From: Acetivibrio sp964564015
GTDB taxonomy: Bacteria > Bacillota > Clostridia > Acetivibrionales > Acetivibrionaceae
Direction: 5' to 3'
Length of the DNA: 64,000 nucleotides
NCBI GenBank assembly: GCA_964564015.1
Contig: CAZLZR010000022.1
Coordinates: forward strand, 1 to 64,000
Positions 52,077 through 61,155 of the stretch are shown piece by piece. The notes under the pieces were generated by a model. That model made no database searches. It was not told the origin of the DNA and worked only from the letters and a program-made list of their open reading frames with translations. The position numbers were made by a program, and so were the translations under genes. Every line of letters begins with the position of its first letter. Position 1 is the stretch's first letter.

Positions 52077-53030
52077 ATGAAAATAATGTTATGTATTAAA
52101 GATAGAATACTGGGCGGTTTGTGGGGATTATTAATCGGTGACGCTCTGGGAGTTCCTTATGAATTCAATAGACCTGAAGACTTGCCGGAACCAGAGCAAA
52201 TTGAATATCAACCACCTCTGAATTTTATGAGATCACACTCAGGTGTATTGCCAGGTACATGGTCAGACGACGGAGCACAAGCTCTATGCCTTCTTGATTC
52301 CTTGCTTTCATGTGGGAAAATGGATATAAATGATTTTGCCTCAAGACTTCTAAAATGGTATGATATCGGATTATGGGCAGTAGGTAACAAAGTTTTTGAT
52401 GTGGGAAATCAAACGGCTAGAGCATTAATTGCATATAGAAATGGAAAGTCACCCTATGAATCCGGTAATATAATTCCTGAGGGAAAAGGAAATGGTTCTC
52501 TTATGAGAGTTCTACCTCTGGCTCTATGGCACAAAGGCTCAGATGAAGAACTTGTTAACGATGCACATTTGCAATCACTTGTTACTCACGGTCATGCATG
52601 CAATCAGGTTTGTTGTGCCCTATACTGCCTATGGGCGAGAAGGTTGTTGGAGGGACATTCAATCAATGAAGCCTATAATTTAGCAGTTTTAAGACTACGG
52701 CAAATCTACAAAGAGGATTCAGAATTCTACCATGAGCTTGAATGGAGCATTCGTCCTGACGAACCACCCGTAGGAAAAGGCGGAGGTTTTGTAGTAGATA
52801 GTTTGAGAAGCGTGAGAATGGTTTTAGTATCAGACAATTATGAGCAAGTAGTTAAATCCGCTATAGCTTTAGGGGATGATACAGATACAACGGCAGCTAT
52901 TGCTGGCGGATTAGCAGGTATATACTTTGGGGTTGATAACATTCCGGAGAGAATGTATTTGGGACTTAGGGGTAAGGAAATGGTGTATCCATTAATTAAT
53001 AAGTTCCTTGAATATAGTGAATGGATATAG
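52077..53030 (+). CDS. ADP-ribosylglycohydrolase (DraG family)
   Basis: 317 residues. LGGLWGLLIGDALGVPYEF, GTWSDDGAQALCLLDSLL and ALGDDTDTTAAIAGGLAGIYFG hold the metal-binding Asp/Thr residues of the DraG fold, all intact. The enzyme removes ADP-ribose from arginine or other targets. The start may be the ATG at 52077 or 52086. It lies between the PARG remnant and kptA on the same strand. A broken second copy of its C-terminal third is at 55651-55945. Confidence 0.9.
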   Translation: MKIMLCIKDRILGGLWGLLIGDALGVPYEFNRPEDLPEPEQIEYQPPLNFMRSHSGVLPGTWSDDGAQALCLLDSLLSCGKMDINDFASRLLKWYDIGLWAVGNKVFDVGNQTARALIAYRNGKSPYESGNIIPEGKGNGSLMRVLPLALWHKGSDEELVNDAHLQSLVTHGHACNQVCCALYCLWARRLLEGHSINEAYNLAVLRLRQIYKEDSEFYHELEWSIRPDEPPVGKGGGFVVDSLRSVRMVLVSDNYEQVVKSAIALGDDTDTTAAIAGGLAGIYFGVDNIPERMYLGLRGKEMVYPLINKFLEYSEWI

Positions 53031-53067
53031 TGAATGAATATGACGTTTTTAGGAAGGTTGATGACGA

Positions 53068-53607
53068 ATGGATTATACAAGATTAAGTAAAGCGATGTCT
53101 TATGCATTAAGGCATGCACCATGGGAATATGAGCTGGAGCTTGATGAACATGGATGGGTAAATATTGACCAACTACTATACTCGTTCCATGAGGAAGAGA
53201 AATGGTCTGAGCTGGATATTAAAGATATTATTTATGTGGTGGAAAACTGTGATAAGAAGAGATTTGAAATGGAGGGCAAGAGAATAAGAGCTTTGTACGG
53301 GCATTCAATTCCTCAGAAGATAATAAAGGAAACATTGCAACCACCTGAAGTTTTATATCATGGAACAACAAGGCGATTCCTATCAATGATTAAGGAAAAA
53401 GGATTGATTCCAAAAGGAAGGCAATATGTACATCTGGCTGTTGACACAGATATGGCTCTACAAGTTGGTAAGAGGAGAGATGAACATCCTGTTTTACTTG
53501 TTGTAAATGCAATGGATGCTTGGAATGAGGGAATCAAGTTTTATAAAGGAAATGAAAAAGTGTGGCTGGCCGATTTTATAGATCCAAAATATATAGAGGT
53601 TGGATAG
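53068..53607 (+). CDS. kptA: RNA 2'-phosphotransferase (Tpt1/KptA)
   Basis: 179 residues. The N-terminal winged helix (LSKAMSYALRHAPWEYELELDEHGWV) contains the first Arg-His pair; the ADP-ribosyltransferase-like core shows RIRALYGHS, LYHGTTRRFLSMIKEKGLIPKGRQYVHL and HPVLLVVNA. KptA removes internal 2'-phosphates from RNA using NAD, releasing ADP-ribose cyclic phosphate. Its neighbours process or sense ADP-ribose, suggesting a linked RNA-repair or detoxification pathway. TAGGAAGG precedes the ATG. Confidence 0.93.
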   Translation: MDYTRLSKAMSYALRHAPWEYELELDEHGWVNIDQLLYSFHEEEKWSELDIKDIIYVVENCDKKRFEMEGKRIRALYGHSIPQKIIKETLQPPEVLYHGTTRRFLSMIKEKGLIPKGRQYVHLAVDTDMALQVGKRRDEHPVLLVVNAMDAWNEGIKFYKGNEKVWLADFIDPKYIEVG

Positions 53608-53616
53608 TTAATAACT

Positions 53617-53668
53617 CAACTTTCTTACATATAGTATTTTGAAGCTCTTGTTGCTCGCAAGTCAAGGT
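53617..53668. repeat. Dispersed 52-bp repeat, copy B
   Basis: Matches 27521-27572 at 44 of 52 positions by eye. It begins 9 nt after the kptA stop and ends before the MutS fragment. Confidence 0.6.
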
Positions 53669-53707
53669 AAAAAGCGTACTTTTTGACCAATTCTGGATAA
53701 AGTATAC

Positions 53708-53893
53708 GCTAATTACCACTTCCGTGAACAGATAAAAGATAATGATATTAGGTTTGATTATAAGATTTACGATGGTGCATCAACTTCCAGCAATGCAATA
53801 AAGCTTTTAGATTATATTGGATTTCCGGAAGAAATAATAACAGAGGCTGAAGATTTTTTGAACAAAATTGATTTAGCCATATATAATGGTTAA
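53708..53893 (+). pseudogene. C-terminal fragment of a MutS-family gene
   Basis: An open frame without start reads ANYHFREQIKDNDIRFDYKIYDG, ASTSSNAIKLLDYIGFPEEI, and ends at 53893. This matches the ATPase-domain end and C-terminal tail of MutS-like proteins (YHF...FDYK...G.S...NAIKLL...G.P). Everything upstream is gone; the junction lies just after the dispersed repeat and a GCGTACTTT/AAAGTATACGC hairpin. Confidence 0.55.
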
Positions 53894-53931
53894 TTAGTAC
53901 ATTCCCTCAGCCCCATTGAAACTTTATGGTA

Positions 53932-55509
53932 TTACTTGTTTTCAACCGGGAATTTTCTAATCATACCTAATAAAAACTGCTTATAATAGCCAAAATCAAT
54001 TGCTGTTATGTTTCCATCACCATCAACATCAGCAGCTTTCTTTCCATTGGGACTTGGAAAATCAGAAATCAATCCCAATAAATATTGTTTTATTAATCCG
54101 AAGTCTATAGCATTTCTCGAATTATTGCCATCAACATCTCCAACAATATAGCTTGTATGTGTTGGAGTGGGTAGGGGATTACTGCCGGTGAAAACTATAT
54201 CAGGCTCTGCACCATTAGCTCCAAGTTTGATTTTGTGGTCAAGTCCCGCGAACTTTCCATCAACCTTCCAAAGTACTTGTTCGAGAATAGCATATTTCTC
54301 TTCATCCCAGGTTGAGAAGTCATCAAGTACCAGACCGCCAGTGTCACCGGCGTTCGAATTATAACACCAGAATGAGTGGCTGATTTTGTTTTCTTTGATG
54401 AACTGGCTTAAGTAGCCCATCCATTCTTCCCTTCTGTCATTATCGAGATATGATCCCCATTCAGCAATAAACAGCGGAGCCTTGTTTTCCTCCATTATAT
54501 ACGCCCAGTTAGGTCTCCATATTTGATCATAATAATTCTGGTAGGACATTTTGACCGGCATCCAGCCATACCACTCTCCGTTTGGTACTACAGGATTGTC
54601 TTGAGTTGAATAGACCAGTTTATTTTGATACTGTCCAAGGTTTATTGAATATTCTGCGACACCCCTAAGATTAGCTCCCCACCAGGTAGTATCATAATCT
54701 TCAGAATTCTTTGAGGTATAATCTTTTCCTTCCTTAGGCACTGACTCAACACCTTCTACAAAAATCAGTGGGTTTGGATTGACTTCAAGTATTTTCTTTG
54801 CTGTCTCTTCTGCAATGTATTTCCAGTTATTCAAATCCTGAGAATCGTCCCATTTTGCAAAGGAATCTTCACTCCAAGGTCTACCATGTGGAGCATTTTT
54901 CAGATCATACGCAATTACTGTATCATCATTTTTGTACCGGTTTGCTACCCAGACCCATGAAGACATAAACTTTTCAGTCGTAATATCAGATTTATACCAC
55001 AATGGATCCATTTCACCCAGCGAATCAGACTTTGGGCTTTGCACACTCAAAATAATTTTCATTCCAATCTTTTTGCAGTGATTTATAATTATATCCAATA
55101 TTTCCAAGCTGTTTTTTTCCACGAGATTTGGATTTGAATCCTCCAAGGAATAGGTTGGAAAAGTGTATACACCTTGCGAAAAATTATATAGTAATTCCGT
55201 TGAGAGAGGTATCCTTAAAACATTTATTCCTCTGTCTGCCATTTCTGACAGTGCATCTTCCAAATTGCATTCTGGCCTCCAAAGACCGTGAATGCAGTTT
55301 GTCTCGGTATTAAAGCCGAACCAACTGGTACCTGTTAACCACACTTCATTTCCATTACAATCTACAATCTTATTTCCTTTTGCAAACAACCAATCATCAG
55401 AAGTTCCTTCTATATCCTCCTGAGTACTGTCTTCAGCACCTATTGCCAATACAGACGTAAAACATACCACAAGCAACGATAGAATCACCACAAAAATAAT
55501 CTTTTTCAT
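53932..55509 (-). CDS. Dockerin-bearing GH5 protein with altered catalytic residues
   Basis: 525 residues. A signal peptide (cut after IGA, about 25), a GH5 barrel of the subfamily 1 type (about 40-430), a Pro/Thr linker and a type I dockerin (455-522: GDVDGNNSRNAIDFGLIKQYLLG and ADVDGDGNITAIDFGYYKQFLLG). It should dock on a cellulosomal scaffoldin. Nucleophile Glu350 (FIAEWG) and Arg99 are kept. But the acid/base NEP motif reads NAP (Ala206), the ILDRHRP segment reads ILSVQSP (157-158), and the HDY motif reads TQDN (303-305). It is probably non-hydrolytic, perhaps a binding or structural subunit. It sits between a DraG-like gene and that gene's broken copy. Confidence 0.9.
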   Translation of the reverse strand: MKKIIFVVILSLLVVCFTSVLAIGAEDSTQEDIEGTSDDWLFAKGNKIVDCNGNEVWLTGTSWFGFNTETNCIHGLWRPECNLEDALSEMADRGINVLRIPLSTELLYNFSQGVYTFPTYSLEDSNPNLVEKNSLEILDIIINHCKKIGMKIILSVQSPKSDSLGEMDPLWYKSDITTEKFMSSWVWVANRYKNDDTVIAYDLKNAPHGRPWSEDSFAKWDDSQDLNNWKYIAEETAKKILEVNPNPLIFVEGVESVPKEGKDYTSKNSEDYDTTWWGANLRGVAEYSINLGQYQNKLVYSTQDNPVVPNGEWYGWMPVKMSYQNYYDQIWRPNWAYIMEENKAPLFIAEWGSYLDNDRREEWMGYLSQFIKENKISHSFWCYNSNAGDTGGLVLDDFSTWDEEKYAILEQVLWKVDGKFAGLDHKIKLGANGAEPDIVFTGSNPLPTPTHTSYIVGDVDGNNSRNAIDFGLIKQYLLGLISDFPSPNGKKAADVDGDGNITAIDFGYYKQFLLGMIRKFPVENK

Positions 55510-55650
55510 TTACAACTCTCCCTCACCCTAAATAGATAAAATATAATTATTATATAAATTTCTAATAATAATTCGTAAGGTGTTTAATTTATCAGTCCTT
55601 ATTTAGAAATTATGTAATTTTCTTATCAATAACAGAACATAATAAAGAGT

Positions 55651-55945
55651 TCTCAGAATTCTACCATGAGCTTGAATGGAGCGTTAGTGCTGACGAACTA
55701 CCCGAAGGAAAAGGCGGAGGTTTCATAGTAAATAGTTTAAGAAGAGTGAGAATGATTTTAGCATCAGACAATTATGAGCAAATTATTAAATCGGCTATAG
55801 CTTTAGGGAATGATACGGATATAACAGCAGCTATTGTTGGTGCATTGACAGGTGTATACTTTGGGATTGATAGCATTACGGAGAGAATGTATTTGGAGTA
55901 TTGTAGTAAGCCAATAGTGTATCCCTTTATTGTTTTTGTTCATTG
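55651..55945 (+). pseudogene. Broken second copy of the DraG-like gene (C-terminal third)
   Basis: Nucleotides match 52720-53010 closely throughout (both contain TCAGAATTCTACCATGAGCT and GGAAAAGGCGGAGGTTT). The encoded metal site ALGDDTDTTAA has become ALGNDTDITAA, so even the retained part has lost ligands. Only about 66 residues could be made from an ATG at 55746. It marks a local duplication followed by decay. Confidence 0.8.
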
Positions 55946-56183
55946 ATAATCTTCCAATTTCATTATATCATATAAAAATTTTAATTAACAGTCTTATATT
56001 TTACATTTAATGGGTATATCATAGAAACTAACAAAATTAATCATAATGAGGTATCACATTTCACTATTTCACCAGACAAGACTTCAGGGTGTAGTACTGT
56101 ATATATTAATGTGAATAAGGCAAAAGATTATTGCCCATAATTTAAGGAATAATATCTCAGATGCCGTTTTAAGGAGGAATAAT

Positions 56184-57167
56184 ATGATCCCGGAAACAAA
56201 ACTTACTGCTGTTAAACAAGCCCTTGTGGCAACCTTTGGAGTAAATGAATATGAAGACATAAGGATGTTAACCGCTGGGCTTTCAACTGCCCTTGTTTAT
56301 CGCATTATCGTGAAGGGTAACCCATACTTGCTTCGTGTAATAACTCGTACTGATGCAATGGGTGATCCTACCAACCAGTTTGCAAACATGAAGGTAGCTG
56401 CAGAAGCCGGGCTTGCTCCTCGGATATGGTACATGAATATAGAAGATAGAATTTCAATCACAGATTATGTGGAAGCTCGCGAATTTCCCTTGGATGAAGC
56501 AAAGATTAAGCTGCCAATATTGCTTCGCCGACTGCATTCTCTGCCACCTTTTCCTATGATTACGAATTATCATGAGGCTATGAATGGCCTTGTGAGAAAG
56601 TTTCAGGAAGCCAAAGTCCTTCCGGAGAGTATGACAGAAGAACTTTTTAGACAATATACACGGGTCACAAGTGTTTATCCTCGTAATAGTAAGGATTTAG
56701 TTTCGTGCCATAATGATCTTAAACCTGAAAACATTCTTTTTGATGGGGAGAGGGCTTGGCTTGTGGACTGGGAAGCATCCTTTTTAAATGACCGTTATAT
56801 GGATCTGGCTGTTGCTGCGAATTTTGTTGTAAAAAGTGATGCTGATGAAGCAGAGTATCTTCAGAATTATTTCGGGGAGCCAGCCGATGAATACAGCCAG
56901 GCTCGCTTCTTTCTGGCTCGCCAGATGATGCATGTGTATTACTTTGCTATTTTTATGTTACACGGATCAAAGGGTAAGCCCATTGTACCAGGGATGGAAA
57001 AACCGGATTTCAGAGATTTTCATGACCGAATATGGAACGGTGAAATTAATCTGGCCGACGATGATGCTAAACTTCAGTATGCCTTGATCCATATGGAGCA
57101 AGCACTTAAAAATATGAGAACAAAGCGGTTTGAGGATGCACTTCATATTATTGCTAATTTACCTTAA
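56184..57167 (+). CDS. APH-family phosphotransferase
   Basis: 327 residues. Kinase-like fold with LLRVITRTDAM (ATP-binding Arg/Lys strand), the catalytic loop CHNDLKPENILFDG (about 175-188) and the metal Asp in LVDWEASF. It resembles choline kinase/aminoglycoside phosphotransferase proteins; substrate unknown. TAAGGAGGAATAAT precedes the ATG. Confidence 0.88.
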   Translation: MIPETKLTAVKQALVATFGVNEYEDIRMLTAGLSTALVYRIIVKGNPYLLRVITRTDAMGDPTNQFANMKVAAEAGLAPRIWYMNIEDRISITDYVEAREFPLDEAKIKLPILLRRLHSLPPFPMITNYHEAMNGLVRKFQEAKVLPESMTEELFRQYTRVTSVYPRNSKDLVSCHNDLKPENILFDGERAWLVDWEASFLNDRYMDLAVAANFVVKSDADEAEYLQNYFGEPADEYSQARFFLARQMMHVYYFAIFMLHGSKGKPIVPGMEKPDFRDFHDRIWNGEINLADDDAKLQYALIHMEQALKNMRTKRFEDALHIIANLP

Positions 57168-57315
57168 GTCATTGATATGAATAACTATATTATACTTGAG
57201 CTCAACTTATCTGAATTAAATAACGTTAAGGTACTATATAGATTTAACTTTAGAGTTCACCACCTTATAATATTAGTTTTTGCTGAAAATATACTGTGAT
57301 CGGATGTGAGGTTTC

Positions 57316-58554
57316 ATGAGAATAATTATGGTAACATTAGGTAGTGTCGGTGATATAAATCCATTTATATGGATGGGAAGAGTATTATCAAAAGGTGGCC
57401 ATCAATTAATATTTCTGACAAATCCATTTTATGAAAAACTGATTACATCAGAAGGGTTTGAATTCCATCCTATAGGTACAGTTGACGATTATTATATTGC
57501 AACCACTCCAGCTGTGACAACAGGGAATAAGTTTAAAGATAAAGGTGAAGGAATAAAAGCTGTAAAAAGGCTTTTTAATTATCTGTATTTAAAGCCTTCA
57601 AAAGATATATATGATATTGTCACAAGACTAAAAACCCCTGATACTCTTATATTAAACCATTTTTGCGTGTATGGTGCAAAAATTGCCGCAGAAAAGCTAA
57701 AAATTAGGAATATAAATATAAATCTTTCTCCGCATTGGCTTAGAACCTTTATGGCAACAGACGGTTTTTCTGCACTTATGGTAAATAAGATGGTGAAAAT
57801 AATAAATAGTTTTACTGATAATCAACTTCTTAAAAAAACAATAAATAACGTGAGGGGAGAACTTGGGTTACACCCACTTAAAAAAAGCAGTGTTGAGTGG
57901 ATGTTTGAAGGCATTAATTGGTCTCTTTTCCCAGATTGGCTTTTAAAATTTAAGTTATCAGATAGTATATATAATGATTTTGTTGGTTTCCCTGAATCAC
58001 TTAAAGGAGAAAGCGACTTGCCTGATAATGTAATGAATTTTTTAAAAACACATGAAAAGCCCATTTTATTTACCCCCGGAACAGCTTTTCGAAATAATGG
58101 AAAATTCTTCAAGGAAGCGGTATTTACTCTCGAAAAGATGTCAAAGCCAGGTATATTCCTTACAAAGTTTAAAGATGTATTACCCGAAAAATTGCCTGAC
58201 AATATTATTCATGCAGAATATTTGCCACTTGAGCAATTACTTGATAAATGCTGTGCTATTGTGCACCACGGCGGAATAGGCACTTGTTACGAAGCTTTGA
58301 AGGCAGGCATTCCCCAGGTGATTTGTTACAGGATGGACGAACAAAGAGAAAATTCACATGCAATAAAAGCTTTGGGGGTAAGTAAGGAGCTTCCATTTGA
58401 TTGTGTTGACAGTAAATTGCTATCAGAAAGTCTTCAGCTAATACATAGTAATGATGTATTAGCTAAATGTAATGAAATAAGTGAAAAGCTACAAAGGGAA
58501 TGCTCTGAACGAAATTTGTTGATATGTATGGAAAAAGTTCAAGGAATGCGATAA
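57316..58554 (+). CDS. UGT/MGT-type glycosyltransferase (GT1)
   Basis: 412 residues. N-terminal Rossmann domain MRIIMVTLGSVGDINPFIWMGRVL and C-terminal donor-binding signature VHHGGIGTCYEALKAGIPQVICYRMDEQRENS (about 315-347) are typical of macrolide and sterol-type UDP-glucosyltransferases. It probably glycosylates a small hydrophobic molecule or lipid. TGAGGT precedes the ATG. Confidence 0.9.
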   Translation: MRIIMVTLGSVGDINPFIWMGRVLSKGGHQLIFLTNPFYEKLITSEGFEFHPIGTVDDYYIATTPAVTTGNKFKDKGEGIKAVKRLFNYLYLKPSKDIYDIVTRLKTPDTLILNHFCVYGAKIAAEKLKIRNININLSPHWLRTFMATDGFSALMVNKMVKIINSFTDNQLLKKTINNVRGELGLHPLKKSSVEWMFEGINWSLFPDWLLKFKLSDSIYNDFVGFPESLKGESDLPDNVMNFLKTHEKPILFTPGTAFRNNGKFFKEAVFTLEKMSKPGIFLTKFKDVLPEKLPDNIIHAEYLPLEQLLDKCCAIVHHGGIGTCYEALKAGIPQVICYRMDEQRENSHAIKALGVSKELPFDCVDSKLLSESLQLIHSNDVLAKCNEISEKLQRECSERNLLICMEKVQGMR

Positions 58555-58619
58555 AGTTGGTATAACATATAAAAGATATCAAAAAAATGCTGTGAAAAGT
58601 AAATAAATCTGATTTGACG

Positions 58620-58833
58620 GATACTCATCAATTCTTGTTTGGCATACCATGTATGGATTTTGGTTATGATATTACAGTAAAGATTTTGTTTGATTGGATT
58701 ACCTTACAGGTAAACAAGTGCCTGTAACAGAATTTATTTCTGGAGCGCGCGGTGCACAGGCAGATGAGGCACATTTTAATGTAATCAAAGATTGTAAAAC
58801 TGTTGTGTTAAAAAGCGCTAGCGTGTTACTATA
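58620..58833 (+). pseudogene. Frameshifted remnant of an unidentified gene
   Basis: One frame reads FLFGIPCMDFGYDITVKILFD, then after a shift DYLTGKQVPVTEFISGARG and AQADEAHFNVIKDCKTVV, ending in TAA at 58833. Both halves look like real protein. Family not recognised. It ends 24 nt before the flavoenzyme gene. Confidence 0.35.
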
Positions 58834-58856
58834 ATTTTTTAAATAGGAGAGTTAAG

Positions 58857-60788
58857 ATGAGTTTTTCCAAATCACTATCCCCCATAAAAATCGGTACTGT
58901 TGAACTAAAAAACCGATATATTGTTCCAGCTATGGGCGCTCACCTGGGCGAACCTAATGGACAAGTTTCCGAACGTACAATTGATTACTACGTAACCAGG
59001 GCCAAAGGGGGCTATGGCTTAATTATTACCGAATTTACGTGCATTGACCCTGTTGGTATGGCTATGCCAGGTCAATTATGTATTTGGGATGATTCTTTTA
59101 TTCCGGGACATAAGAAATTAACGGAGGAGATCCATAAGAATGGCGGGTTCATTTTCAGTCAACTACATCATGCCGGTCGTCTGTCTTACTCTATGGTCAC
59201 AGGTAAGCAACCTGTTGCACCATCTCCCGTGGCCAGTCCCTCGAATAAGGAAATTCCCAGAGAGCTAAAGACAGAGGAAGTTTATGAATTGATTGAGAGA
59301 TTTGTTGATGGAGCTGTTCGAGCGAAAAAAGCAGGATACGATGGTGTGGAACTGCATGGCGCACATCAATATATTATCGCGCAATTTATGTCTCCTTATT
59401 CAAACAAACGGATGGATGAATTCGGTGGACACTTTCACAATCGTATGAGATTTGCTGTGGAAATCATAAAGAGGATTAAGGAAAAGTGCGGCAAAGATTT
59501 TCCTGTTAGTATCCGAATCAGTGCAGAAGAATCAGAACATGAAAGTTGGGGAGTAAGGCAGGCCAGAACAGCGGCCAAGGTATTGGAAGAAGCCGGAGCG
59601 GATGTGATTAGCGTCTCCATAGGTGGTGCGTATGGAACAAGCTATAAAACATTAGCTCCTCAAGCGATAGCGCCTGGATTTAATGCTGTAAATTCAGCAT
59701 TTATTAAAGAAATGCTGCAAATACCGGTGATTGTCACAGGAAGAATTGTAGATCCATACATCGCGGAGGATATCATTGCTTCAGGTTCAGCGGATATTGT
59801 GTCCTTAGGAAGACCTTCTTTAGCCGATCCCGAATTCCCGAATAAAGTCAAAGAGAACCGGATCGATGAAATCATTCCGTGTGTAGCCTGTCTCCAAAGA
59901 TGTGCAGGAGAGGGTGGACGTGATGAATGGGATACGGGGGTTTCCTGTACGTATAATCCGTTCACAGGAAAGGAGGGAATTCTAAAACTTGTTTCTCCGA
60001 AAGAGCCAAAACGAATTGCAATTATCGGCGCTGGTCCTGCCGGACTTGAAACTGCTTGGGTAGCTGCGAAACGTGGGCATTTGGTTACAGTATTTGATAA
60101 AGCAGATCGTCCCGGCGGACAAATTGCAGTTGGAGCAAGACCACCATATAAACAAGAACTATTAAAAGCCGTTCAAACTTATATGACCTTGGGAAAGAAA
60201 CATGGTGTTACTTATAAATTAGGTATGGAAGCAACTCCGGAAACGGTTGCAGATTTTGATGAAATTGTCCTGGCTACAGGCGGTGTGCCAATTCGACCGG
60301 CATTTGAAGGTATAGACGAAGCAGGCGTTGTACAAGCCGTTGATGTACTTGAAGGAAAAGAATTACCAGGAGATAAGGTAATTATCATTGGCGGAGGTCA
60401 AGTTGGTGTAGAGACAGGAGAAATGCTTGCCAATCAGAATCGTCAGGTAACCATCGTAGAAATGAGAGATGAAATTGCAAAAGAAGAGCATCCTGATATT
60501 CGCTTTTTAACTCATCAACGATTAATTAAATATGGTGTTAACATCCTGACAAACACAAAGGTAAAAGCCCTTTCGAAAGGAAACGTAACGGTTGAAAAAG
60601 ATGGGGCTGAGCAAACCTTAAAAGGATTTGATTCCATTATTCTCGCTGTAGGTGTAAAATCGTATAATCCTTTAGAAAAGCCTATGCAGGAAACCGGCAA
60701 GAAAATACACATCATCGGAGATGCAAATAAAACCGGTAATATCACAGATGCCATATACCAAGGAGCCAAGCTTGGTGTTAGCATATAA
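58857..60788 (+). CDS. OYE-type NADH:flavin oxidoreductase (2,4-dienoyl-CoA reductase/BaiH family)
   Basis: 643 residues. N-terminal FMN barrel (PIKIGTVELKNRYIVPAMG, QLHHAGRLS, GVELHGAHQYIIAQFMSPYSNKR), then a cysteine cluster for [4Fe-4S] binding (CVACLQRC, later Cys in VSCTYNP), then an NAD(P)H/FAD domain with IAIIGAGPAGLETAW and VIIIGGGQVGVETGE, ending in IHIIGDANKTGNITDAIYQG. It transfers electrons from NADH through FAD and the cluster to FMN to reduce an enoyl or dienoyl compound. AGGAGAG precedes the ATG. Confidence 0.93.
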   Translation: MSFSKSLSPIKIGTVELKNRYIVPAMGAHLGEPNGQVSERTIDYYVTRAKGGYGLIITEFTCIDPVGMAMPGQLCIWDDSFIPGHKKLTEEIHKNGGFIFSQLHHAGRLSYSMVTGKQPVAPSPVASPSNKEIPRELKTEEVYELIERFVDGAVRAKKAGYDGVELHGAHQYIIAQFMSPYSNKRMDEFGGHFHNRMRFAVEIIKRIKEKCGKDFPVSIRISAEESEHESWGVRQARTAAKVLEEAGADVISVSIGGAYGTSYKTLAPQAIAPGFNAVNSAFIKEMLQIPVIVTGRIVDPYIAEDIIASGSADIVSLGRPSLADPEFPNKVKENRIDEIIPCVACLQRCAGEGGRDEWDTGVSCTYNPFTGKEGILKLVSPKEPKRIAIIGAGPAGLETAWVAAKRGHLVTVFDKADRPGGQIAVGARPPYKQELLKAVQTYMTLGKKHGVTYKLGMEATPETVADFDEIVLATGGVPIRPAFEGIDEAGVVQAVDVLEGKELPGDKVIIIGGGQVGVETGEMLANQNRQVTIVEMRDEIAKEEHPDIRFLTHQRLIKYGVNILTNTKVKALSKGNVTVEKDGAEQTLKGFDSIILAVGVKSYNPLEKPMQETGKKIHIIGDANKTGNITDAIYQGAKLGVSI

Positions 60789-60892
60789 ACCTTAACATTA
60801 CAAGAAGAAACGAATTAAAAAATAATAATGGCTGCCGTAGTAACAATTATTATTTTGATAGCATGGAATATATTGGAGGGTTATTTGTGGTA

Positions 60893-60921
60893 TTGACATC
60901 TCGTTAAAACTATATTATTAT
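60893..60921 (+). promoter_or_regulatory. Promoter of the MATE gene leader
   Basis: TTGACA (60893-60898), 17 bp, TATTAT (60916-60921). It would produce a leader of about 225 nt. Confidence 0.75.
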
Positions 60922-60927
60922 AGCAAT

Positions 60928-61155
60928 TGTTTTGCTAGTTAAGCCTAGACTTTGCCACCGGGTAAAGTTTTTAAGGTGTTCTGAAACATTCCGTTAGGTC
61001 TTAGAAGGAATGTTTTTAGGGCACCTTTTTACTATATCTTCTAAAAGTTTGTTTTGCAAACTGTATAGAAGATATAGTTCATCTGTTTATCGCAGCGGAA
61101 CCTACTACTTTGATTACTGCTTCCGCTGCGAAATATTTTGAAGGAGGAGTATTGT
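60928..61155 (+). promoter_or_regulatory. Hairpin-rich leader of the MATE exporter gene, probable attenuator
   Basis: Four hairpins follow one another: ACTTTGCC/GGTAAAGT then TTTTT (60949-60973), AAGGTG..ACATTCC/GGAATGT..GCACCTT then TTTTT (60973-61030, a strong terminator), ACTATATCTTCT/AGAAGATATAGT (61031-61078), and CGCAGCGGAA/TTCCGCTGCG (61091-61130), just before the GGAGGAG site. Two terminators ahead of an exporter gene predict ligand- or antibiotic-induced readthrough. I cannot assign it to a known riboswitch class. Confidence 0.6.

Noticed and set aside
60828..60896. 22-codon hydrophobic mini-ORF before the MATE leader
   Set aside because: It has an ATG but no RBS and overlaps the promoter; not supported as a gene.
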